A DNA stretch of 64,000 nt from positions 744,001 through 808,000 of the forward strand of contig NZ_JBLTWO010000001.1 in the NCBI RefSeq assembly GCF_049889055.1, written 5' to 3'. Shown one piece after another: positions 57,554-64,000 of the stretch (the first letter of the stretch is position 1; every line of letters begins with the position of its first letter). This stretch comes from Rhizorhabdus sp049889055 (GTDB taxonomy: Bacteria; Pseudomonadota; Alphaproteobacteria; Sphingomonadales; Sphingomonadaceae). Under the pieces are notes generated by a model that searched no databases, was not told the DNA's origin, and worked only from the letters and a program-made list of their open reading frames with translations. A program made the position numbers and the translations under genes.

Positions 57554-58852
57554 TCAGGCCTGAAGTGCGCGCCTGATTGACAGTTCCAGCTTGTCCAGTG
57601 CCTCATCAAGCAGCGCTTCGGGCATGGTCAACGCGGGCAGGAACCGCACGACGTTGCCGCGCAAGCCGCAAGACAGGAGCAGCAGTCCCTGACGAGCTCC
57701 CTCTTGCACGATGGCTTTCGTCAATTCCGGATTGGGCTGTGCCGCGTCGCCATCGCGCACCAATTCCATCGCAATCATCGCCCCGGGACCGCGCACATCG
57801 CCGATTGCAGTGATTCCGCTGTCGCGCAGAGCGCGGAGCCCCGCCTTGATGCGGTCACCTATCTCCACGGCCCGTTCGCACAGGCGCTCCTCGGCAATCA
57901 CATCGAGCACGGCAAGGCCAGCGGCGCAGCCCAGCGGCGATCCGCCGTAGGTGCCGCCGAGCCCACCCGGATCGGAGGCGTCCATGATCTGAGCCTTGCC
58001 CATAACGCCAGAGATCGGGAAGCCGCCCGCCATTGCCTTGGCGATCGTTACAAGGTCGGGCGTCACGCCGGTCGCCTCGCGCACCCAGTCCATCGCGAAC
58101 ATACGACCGGTACGCGCAAATCCGGCCTGCACTTCATCCGCGATCAACAAGATACCGTAGCGATCGCAGATTTCACGCAGCGCTTTGAAGAAGGTATAGG
58201 ACGCCGTATAGAACCCACCCTCGCCCAGCACCGGCTCGAGCACGATCGCGGCCACGGCGGAAGGCTCGATGGACGAAGCGAACAGCGCCTCGATACCCGC
58301 AATCGCCTGCTTTTCCGAAAAGCCGTGATAGGGAATTGGAAAACGGGTGTGAAACACGTCGCCAGGCATCGGACCGAATCGCGCCTTGTACGGCAGGACC
58401 TTTCCGGTCATCGCTAGGGTCAGCAGCGTGCGGCCGTGGTAACCACCCTGAAAGGTGATAATCCCGCGACGCCCTGTGTGGGCACGGGCGATCTTCACCG
58501 CATTCTCCAGCGCTTCGGCACCGGTGGTGAAGAAGATCGTCTTCACCGGCCCGTCAATGGGTGCGATCGCATTCAGCCTCTCAGCCAATTCGATATAGTT
58601 TTCGTAAGGCGTCACCTGAAAGGAACAATGCGAGAATGCATCGAGCTGACGCCGCACTGCCGCGATCACGCGCGGATGCCCGTGCCCCGTGTTGCACACG
58701 GCGATGCCGGTAGCGAAATCGATGTAGCGATTGCCTTCGGCGTCAAACGCCTCGGCATTGTCGCCCCGAGCGAAAAAGCGCTGGTGCATTGAGCCGACCC
58801 CGCGTGGAACGGCGGCTTCACGGCGGGTCCAGAGTTCGGCGTTCGTGGTCAT
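57554..58852 (-). CDS. gabT: Class III aminotransferase (4-aminobutyrate aminotransferase-like)
   Basis: 432 residues from ATG 58852 (MTTNAELWTRREAAVPRGVG). PLP-site motifs: FFTTGAEALENAVKIARAHT, TFQGGYHGRTLLTLAMTGK, LLIADEVQAGFARTGRMFAM, and the PLP Lys in DLVTIAKAMAGGFPISGVMG. It removes the omega-amino group of GABA or a related substrate. Its start overlaps the stop of the semialdehyde dehydrogenase gene as ATGA. Confidence 0.9.
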   Translation of the reverse strand: MTTNAELWTRREAAVPRGVGSMHQRFFARGDNAEAFDAEGNRYIDFATGIAVCNTGHGHPRVIAAVRRQLDAFSHCSFQVTPYENYIELAERLNAIAPIDGPVKTIFFTTGAEALENAVKIARAHTGRRGIITFQGGYHGRTLLTLAMTGKVLPYKARFGPMPGDVFHTRFPIPYHGFSEKQAIAGIEALFASSIEPSAVAAIVLEPVLGEGGFYTASYTFFKALREICDRYGILLIADEVQAGFARTGRMFAMDWVREATGVTPDLVTIAKAMAGGFPISGVMGKAQIMDASDPGGLGGTYGGSPLGCAAGLAVLDVIAEERLCERAVEIGDRIKAGLRALRDSGITAIGDVRGPGAMIAMELVRDGDAAQPNPELTKAIVQEGARQGLLLLSCGLRGNVVRFLPALTMPEALLDEALDKLELSIRRALQA

Positions 58853-60273
58853 CGATCGATGCCTCCCATCAGGCAATATTTGAGTTCAAGATATTCATTG
58901 AGGCCGTGGCGCGATCCTTCGCGACCAAAGCCGGAGTGCTTGATCCCCCCGAACGGCGCGACTTCGGTCGAGATGATGCCGTCGTTCACGCCCACCATCC
59001 CGTATTCGAGCGCTTCCATCGTTCGCCAGATCCGGCCCATGTCCCGCGTATAGAAGTAGGCCGCGAGACCATAAGGCGTGTCGTTGGCGATCCGGACGGC
59101 CTGGGCTTCATCGGAAAAGCCGATCACCGGTACGACCGGGCCGAAGATTTCCGACGATGCGATGGCCATAGCCGGCTTCACTCCCGTTAGGATCGTCGGC
59201 TCGTAGAACCCCGGCCCCTTGGTAGACGGCCTGCCGCCGGTCACGATGTGGGCGCCGTCATCATGCGCGGCACGCACCAGATCCTGCACCTTGCGAACAG
59301 CTGCGCGATCGATCAGGGGACCGATAGTGGTCCTCGGTTCGGCACCATGTCCGACCACCAGCCCCGCTACGCGCGCCTTCACCTTCTCTAGGAAAGCGTC
59401 ATGCACACGCTCCTGCACCAGAATACGGTTGGCGCAAACGCACGTCTGTCCGGCGTTTCTGAACTTCGACGCCATCAATCCATCGGCCGCAGCGTCGAGA
59501 TCGGCATCGTCGAACACGATGAAGGGCGCGTTCCCGCCCAGTTCCAGGCTGAGCCGGCTGAGGTTGGCCGCCGCCTGCTCCATCAGTATCTGGCCGACCC
59601 GCGTGGAACCGGTGAAGCTCAGCTTGCGGACCAGCGGATGCGTGCAGAACAGCTTGCCAAGGCTTGCTGGATCGGAGGTCGGCACAACGCGGAACAGGTC
59701 GGGCGGAATACCCGCCTCGTGCGCCAGTCGCTCCAGTGCCAGCGCCGAAAGCGGCGTTGCCTCGGCGGGCTTGACCACCATCGCGCACCCCGCGGCGAGA
59801 GCCGGAGCGACCTTGCGGGTGATCATCGCGATCGGGAAGTTCCAGGGCGTTATTGCAGCGCAGGTACCGACGGGCTGCTTCACCGTCAGCACGCGCTTGT
59901 CAGTCGCAAAACTCGGAACCGTCTCACCATAGGCGCGCTTGCCTTCTTCGGCGAACCATTCGATGAAGGCGGCGCCATAGGCCACCTCGCTACGCGCTTC
60001 TGACAGCGGCTTGCCGCTCTCCGCCGTCACCAGCGCAGCCAGATCATCCTGCCGCGCCATGACAAGATCATGCCAGCGGCGCAGCGTCGCCGCGCGGTCC
60101 CCGGCGGTGCGCGCCGCCCAGGCCGGTCGTGCGGCATCCGCCGCTTCTATCAGAGACGCCACCTCCCCGGCGGAATAGGCCTTGACCGTGGCAATGCCAT
60201 GTTCGGTCGCGGGATCGAGCACATCGAGGCCTTCCCCCGCAACAAGCGTCGGATATAGCATTCGCAATTCCAT
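58849..60273 (-). CDS. gabD: Succinate-semialdehyde dehydrogenase-like
   Basis: 474 residues (ATG 60273, or 60261). Catalytic Glu in LELGGNAPFIVFDDADLDAA and Cys in FRNAGQTCVCANRILVQ; cofactor motif KLSFTGSTRVGQIL; ends in GGIKHSGFGREGSRHGLNEY. Class: NAD(P)-dependent semialdehyde dehydrogenase that follows GabT. Coupled by ATGA overlap with gabT and 3 bases downstream of the MFS gene, so the three form one operon. Confidence 0.9.
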   Translation of the reverse strand: MELRMLYPTLVAGEGLDVLDPATEHGIATVKAYSAGEVASLIEAADAARPAWAARTAGDRAATLRRWHDLVMARQDDLAALVTAESGKPLSEARSEVAYGAAFIEWFAEEGKRAYGETVPSFATDKRVLTVKQPVGTCAAITPWNFPIAMITRKVAPALAAGCAMVVKPAEATPLSALALERLAHEAGIPPDLFRVVPTSDPASLGKLFCTHPLVRKLSFTGSTRVGQILMEQAAANLSRLSLELGGNAPFIVFDDADLDAAADGLMASKFRNAGQTCVCANRILVQERVHDAFLEKVKARVAGLVVGHGAEPRTTIGPLIDRAAVRKVQDLVRAAHDDGAHIVTGGRPSTKGPGFYEPTILTGVKPAMAIASSEIFGPVVPVIGFSDEAQAVRIANDTPYGLAAYFYTRDMGRIWRTMEALEYGMVGVNDGIISTEVAPFGGIKHSGFGREGSRHGLNEYLELKYCLMGGIDR

Positions 60274-60276
60274 GAT

Positions 60277-61488
60277 TCAGATCGTTGAAGGCAGGGCAGG
60301 CGCGGCCTGCATCAGCAGTGCGGCATGACGCCGGATCGGGATCTGCAGCAACGCGAAGCTTAGGCAGAACAGAACGATGCAGAAGCCCAGCACCGCGCCA
60401 TAGCCGCTAGCTTCCATCAGACGCGCGGCAATCAGCGGGCCTCCGCCAAGTCCGGTCATCTGCATCGCAATCGCAAGCGACATCATCCGCCCGCTAGTGT
60501 CGAAGTCGCAGATCCGCCCGAGAATGAAGGGCAACACGAAGTTCCACAGGAAGTTGAAACCGCAGACCCCGAAGGTGAACAACATTACCGTGGGTCGGCC
60601 CAGCAAAAGCGCAATGCTTCCTGCACCGAGAAGAATGCCCAGGGCGATCGCCGCATTGCGATTGAGCGAGGAAGCAAGGAAAACCGAGGCCAGAGCTCCG
60701 GCAACCGCAACAACCTGGGAGAGGAACAGGCTTTCGGCCACCTGTTGCTCCAGTATCCCGGCGTTGATCCCCACCAGGAACAGCACCGCCCAGGCGATCC
60801 CCTGCGCGAGGTTGTACGCGAGCACCCCGCCCAGCGCCACGGCCAGCAGGCCGCGCGAGAGTTGACGTGCCTCGGGATTACCCATTTCCTCGGCGATATA
60901 GGCACGGGGAACGAGTGGAATCGTCGCCAGCGCCAGGCCCGAAAGTGCCGCAAATGCCGTAAACAGACCGGTGAATCCCACCGCATCGAGGATTGTCGGC
61001 AACTGCCACAGCGTGAAGGCGCCATAGGTCAGCAGCAGCATCAGATAGAGCGCGACGTTGCGTTCCGCCCGCCGGGTAATGCCGACGAACGTAAAGCTGA
61101 TCGAGATGATCGCGCCCTCGCCAAGGCCCGAAATGAAACGGAAGAAGGCAAAGGAGCCGGGGCTGGACAATGCCGAGCCGAGATTGCCGATGACGGCCGT
61201 AGCGAGACCAGCTGCGACAATATGCCGCCAGTCGATCCGACCACCCAGCACTGCCAGCAGCGCCGTCGCCAGCGCCACACCCAGCATCTCGATGCCAGCC
61301 AGATCCACCGCAGCCGGCTCGCTCAAGCCCAGTTCGGTCACGAAGCCCTGCACAAGGCCAGGCTGGATGATGAAGGAGAGGACGCCGATCGTTCCGAGCA
61401 GGATCGCACTCGTCACAGCCGGAACGCCGTTGACGTCGACAGCAGTGTGCGTCGGTGATTTGGCCACGGACGTCGATGGATCAGCCAT
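60277..61488 (-). CDS. MFS transporter
   Basis: 403 residues from ATG 61488 (MADPSTSVAKSPTHTAVDVN). Twelve hydrophobic segments fit the Major Facilitator plan, with loop motifs LGGRIDWRHIVAAGLATAVI and RFISGLGEGAIISISFTFVG. First gene of the MFS-gabD-gabT operon, so it likely imports or exports a substrate of that pathway across the inner membrane. Confidence 0.9.
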   Translation of the reverse strand: MADPSTSVAKSPTHTAVDVNGVPAVTSAILLGTIGVLSFIIQPGLVQGFVTELGLSEPAAVDLAGIEMLGVALATALLAVLGGRIDWRHIVAAGLATAVIGNLGSALSSPGSFAFFRFISGLGEGAIISISFTFVGITRRAERNVALYLMLLLTYGAFTLWQLPTILDAVGFTGLFTAFAALSGLALATIPLVPRAYIAEEMGNPEARQLSRGLLAVALGGVLAYNLAQGIAWAVLFLVGINAGILEQQVAESLFLSQVVAVAGALASVFLASSLNRNAAIALGILLGAGSIALLLGRPTVMLFTFGVCGFNFLWNFVLPFILGRICDFDTSGRMMSLAIAMQMTGLGGGPLIAARLMEASGYGAVLGFCIVLFCLSFALLQIPIRRHAALLMQAAPALPSTI

Positions 61489-61742
61489 CTGCGAAATCCC
61501 CTCAGCCGCCGAAACAACCTCCGACCGAGGTGCAGCGCTTCGCCGCAATTTCCACATCTACAGCGGATGTGCTTGGCCGGAACGGTCAATGCAGCATGTC
61601 GATCCCGGTCGCCCACAAAAGCACGGCTCGGAGATCGAAACAGTCAATCTTTGACGGATTCGATCAATAAGACTGTTTCATGAATCGATAGGCTCGAATC
61701 CGACACGAAAGGTTGATCAAAAACCGGTCGGGGAGAAATTTT

Positions 61743-62768
61743 ATGTCGCAAGCTACCGTGCGCACCGCTGCGCTTGAAGGCTGGGATGGTATCCTCGCCG
61801 ATCGCGCAAGCTCTTGGGCAGCCGTCCGGCAACACGCGAAGTTCTCGGAGAGTTCCTCTTCGCATTCTCAAATGGCCGCGCCGTCGATGCCACTGGCCGA
61901 GTTCGTGCGCTTTTCCGAAAACGTCGTCCGAGAAACTCGTGATGTCGCAGTTCCATGGCTTGTGGGCATCCAATATGATCTTGCCCTCCTCGGTCCGATC
62001 GGCACTGCGATCAATTCCAGCGGCAAGGTGGGCACGGCGCTACGCCGGATGGTCGACTATTTCGCACTGCTGCAGGACTGCACCGACATTCGCTTCGAGC
62101 GCGAGGATGACATGGCGTCGGTCAGCTACCGCATTCTCGATCCCGAAATCTGGCCGCGCCACCACGACGCCATGTTCTCGCTCGGCATCATTGGTCAGAT
62201 CATCAAGCGCGGCACGCGCGGCGCTTGGGACAAGATCGAGTTCGCCTTCGAAGCCGATGCCCACGAGATGCGCGGCGATATCGGCAAGGTCCTGCGCGCG
62301 CCGTGCAGATTTGGAGCTGACAGCAACCAGATCCGCTTTCCGGCGCAGATGCTCGACCTCGCTCTGCCCCAGAGCAATGGCCCCGAAGTCGATCTGCGGC
62401 GGCTTTCGGGTGAGATCGTCAACCGCCGTCGCAGCACACCGCTGGTCGAGCGGCTCGCCCAGGTCGTTTTCCGTGACCTCAACAGCCAGACGATCGAACA
62501 GGAGCGGATCGCCCGCGAGATCGGCATGTCGAGCCGCACCATGCGCCGCAAGTTGGCGGAAGAAGGCAGTTCGTTCCAGCAGGTGCTCGATGAATGCCGC
62601 ATGCGGCAGGCGGTATTCGAGTTCCTCACGAGGCCGGACCTGTCGATCGCCCAGATCGCGCTGCGCCTTGGCTATGCCGAACACAGCAACTTCACCCGCG
62701 CATTCCACCGCTGGAGCGGGGAATCGCCCCACAGCTATCGCGCCCGGCTCTCGCAGACCGCGCATTGA
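61743..62768 (+). CDS. AraC-family regulator (arabinose-binding-domain type)
   Basis: 341 residues from ATG 61743 (MSQATVRTAALEGWDGILAD). N-terminal arabinose-binding-type domain and C-terminal AraC double HTH (about 250-335; IAREIGMSSRTMRRKLAEEG, IAQIALRLGYAEHSNFTRAF, HRWSGESPHSYR). Same family as the regulator at 53994 but clearly diverged. Divergent from the MFS operon (254-base gap, no gene inside), so probably its regulator. Confidence 0.92.
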   Translation: MSQATVRTAALEGWDGILADRASSWAAVRQHAKFSESSSSHSQMAAPSMPLAEFVRFSENVVRETRDVAVPWLVGIQYDLALLGPIGTAINSSGKVGTALRRMVDYFALLQDCTDIRFEREDDMASVSYRILDPEIWPRHHDAMFSLGIIGQIIKRGTRGAWDKIEFAFEADAHEMRGDIGKVLRAPCRFGADSNQIRFPAQMLDLALPQSNGPEVDLRRLSGEIVNRRRSTPLVERLAQVVFRDLNSQTIEQERIAREIGMSSRTMRRKLAEEGSSFQQVLDECRMRQAVFEFLTRPDLSIAQIALRLGYAEHSNFTRAFHRWSGESPHSYRARLSQTAH

Positions 62769-62789
62769 CCTCCGACAGAGACTGACCCC

Positions 62790-63632
62790 ATGACCCGACT
62801 TCTGTTGCTCGAAGGGAACACCGCCGACAAGCGCGCAAAGGCGCTGAAACTGGGCGTACGCAGTTCGAGCGAGATCTATGCACAGGCCATCGCTGCGCAC
62901 TTCCCGCACATCGAACTCGACGTGTTCCACGGTGCGGACGAGGGCGAATGCATGCCGCATGGTCGGGACTGGAGCGATTATGACGGCTTCGTCGTCACCG
63001 GCTCATCGCTCCACGCCTATGACAAGGACTTCGCGGTCACCAACCAGATCGCGCTGGTGGCCGAAGCCGCCGAACAGGGCCTGCCGATCTTCGGATCCTG
63101 CTGGGGTCTGCAGATCGCAGTCATGGCCGCAGGGGGCGAGGTTGCCTATAACCCCAAGGGCCGCGAAGTGGGCTTTGCCCGGAAAATCCTGGTCAACAGC
63201 GCAGGGGCAAACCACCCGATGTTCGCCGCAAAACCGGCCGTCTTCGATGCTCCCTGCATCCATTATGATGAGGTGGTGCGGATGCCTGATGGGGCTACCC
63301 TGCTCGCATCGAACGCGCACAGCGCGGTGCAGGCCGCCGTCGTGCCTCTGGGCAGAAGCGAGGTCTGGGCTGTTCAGTATCACCCCGAATTCGACCTTGC
63401 CCAGCTGGTCCAGCTCTATACGCTCTATGCCGACGACATGATCACCCAGGGCTTCTTCGCCGACGAGGCGGAGCTGGCGTCCTACCGCGACAAGATCGCC
63501 CGTCTGGTGGAAAACCCCACCCTGCCCGGTCTCGCCTGGCAGCTCGGCATCGATGCCGACATTCTCGACCCCCGGCAGCGCGCAGCCGAAATCATCGCCT
63601 GGATCGAAACGCGGGTGCTGAACACCGCCTGA
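62790..63632 (+). CDS. Class I glutamine amidotransferase domain protein
   Basis: 280 residues. Triad visible: Cys104 in FGSCWGLQIAVMAAG, His198 and Glu200 in AVQYHPEFD. The sequence is GMP-synthase-amidotransferase-like without a synthetase partner. It could hydrolyse a gamma-glutamyl amide, as PuuD does for gamma-glutamyl-GABA, which would fit the adjacent GabT and GabD. It starts 22 bases after the AraC gene and ends in a terminator. Confidence 0.85.
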   Translation: MTRLLLLEGNTADKRAKALKLGVRSSSEIYAQAIAAHFPHIELDVFHGADEGECMPHGRDWSDYDGFVVTGSSLHAYDKDFAVTNQIALVAEAAEQGLPIFGSCWGLQIAVMAAGGEVAYNPKGREVGFARKILVNSAGANHPMFAAKPAVFDAPCIHYDEVVRMPDGATLLASNAHSAVQAAVVPLGRSEVWAVQYHPEFDLAQLVQLYTLYADDMITQGFFADEAELASYRDKIARLVENPTLPGLAWQLGIDADILDPRQRAAEIIAWIETRVLNTA

Positions 63633-63662
63633 TTGCGGCAGTCGCCAAGGCAGCACTGGCAA

Positions 63663-63689
63663 GGAGGCCTGTCGGCCTCCCTGCTTTTT
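63663..63689 (+). terminator. Rho-independent terminator
   Basis: Stem GGAGGCC / GGCCTCC with a TGTC loop, followed by CTGCTTTTT. It begins about 30 bases after the amidotransferase stop and separates it from the convergent partial gene. Confidence 0.8.
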
Positions 63690-64000
63690 CAGGCCCAGCC
63701 CTCCTGTGGCCGGTCGAACCAGACGTGAACCTGGCTGGTGCCAGTGGCATTCTCATAGTCCGAAAACTGTCGCCCCCTGGCCTTCCAGTCCCGCCCGCCG
63801 CACGCCGCAACCATCATCAGATAGTGGCCGAAACGCGCCTCGGGCACATGGCGCAGATACTGGGGCATGGCGTCGATCACCGCCGCATGATTGCCTTCGG
63901 CGAACCAGGCCAGCCGCTCAAGATCGGCCTCGCGAGCTTCGGGCGTAGAGATGTGGATCGGGTCCGAAGCCTCGTGCAACGGGATCTGCTTGAACGGCCA
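63689..64000 (-). CDS. C-terminal part of unidentified protein, possibly LigB-type extradiol dioxygenase
   Basis: The frame is open at the right window edge (reading WPFKQIPLHEASDPIHISTP) and ends at 63689. About 103 C-terminal residues are seen, including LAWFAEGNHAAVIDAMPQYL, ARFGHYLMMVAACGGRDWKA and YENATGTSQVHVWFDRP. The last segment recalls the C-terminus of class III ring-cleavage dioxygenases, which would fit the FAA-hydrolase gene in the same region, but I hold this loosely. A start and active site lie outside the window. Confidence 0.4.
   Translation of the reverse strand, partial: WPFKQIPLHEASDPIHISTPEAREADLERLAWFAEGNHAAVIDAMPQYLRHVPEARFGHYLMMVAACGGRDWKARGRQFSDYENATGTSQVHVWFDRPQEGWA

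Noticed and set aside
1..64000. CRISPR array
   Set aside because: No regularly spaced direct repeats were seen; the repeats present are isolated palindromes.

Overview
The window reads as a high-GC chromosome segment of an alphaproteobacterium, most likely a member of the Sphingomonadaceae. The pointers are the gene order ruvC-ruvA-ruvB-ybgC-tolQ-tolR-tolA-tolB, the alphaproteobacterial-type branched-chain keto acid dehydrogenase, SnoaL-like and GMC enzymes, a large TonB-dependent receptor, and a glycan gene resembling inositolphosphorylceramide glycosyltransferases (sphingomonads carry glycosphingolipids). Species cannot be fixed from this alone.

Layout. 1-7.4 kb: housekeeping block on the minus strand (tolB start, tolA-like, tolR, tolQ, ybgC, ruvB, ruvA, ruvC, then a DUF559 nuclease-like gene inside GC-rich palindromic repeats, and yebC), with one plus-strand 2-hydroxyacid dehydrogenase between ruvB and ruvA. 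7.5-11 kb: branched-chain 2-oxoacid dehydrogenase E1alpha-E1beta-E2. 11.2-18.9 kb: a tightly overlapping seven-gene operon (outer membrane factor, membrane fusion protein, MacB-type ATPase and permease, EF-hand protein, response regulator, histidine kinase). 19-25.5 kb: cell-envelope and redox genes and a LysR regulator. 25.5-31 kb: leucine catabolism (isovaleryl-CoA dehydrogenase, both subunits of methylcrotonyl-CoA carboxylase), interrupted by a second DUF559 gene that sits between two copies of a composite palindromic repeat. 31-40.6 kb: NUDIX, lipoprotein, membrane proteins, a PadR regulator overlapping a SEDS-like membrane protein gene, GMC oxidoreductase, Na+/H+ antiporter, GST, FMN-binding split-barrel-like protein, SnoaL-like protein and LysR regulator.

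40.6-41.85 kb: a very small integrated element next to tRNA-Gly(TCC). A 21-bp direct repeat of the tRNA 3' end marks its far boundary, and it carries only hicAB and the 3' remnant of a serine recombinase gene. 42-49.7 kb: a surface-glycan or glycolipid cluster (asparagine-synthetase-like amidotransferase, secreted EEP phosphodiesterase, TagF-like transferase, GINT1-like propeller protein, two GT4 glycosyltransferases). 49.7-50.7 kb: debris of an HWE-type histidine kinase and an IS3-family element.

50.7-64 kb: a catabolic region with acetoacetate-decarboxylase-like protein, FAA-hydrolase-family protein, two aldehyde dehydrogenases, an omega-aminotransferase (GabT-like), MFS transporter, TonB-dependent receptor, two AraC regulators, a class-I glutamine amidotransferase, and at the very end the C-terminal part of a protein that may be a ring-cleavage dioxygenase. 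Together these suggest uptake and degradation of an unidentified, possibly aromatic or amino-containing substrate.

The most unusual items are the two DUF559 genes embedded in paired palindromic repeats, the 1.2-kb tRNA-Gly/hicAB element, the glycan cluster, and the PadR/SEDS-like pair with a 24-bp perfect palindrome. All assignments come from reading the sequence; no database search was run.
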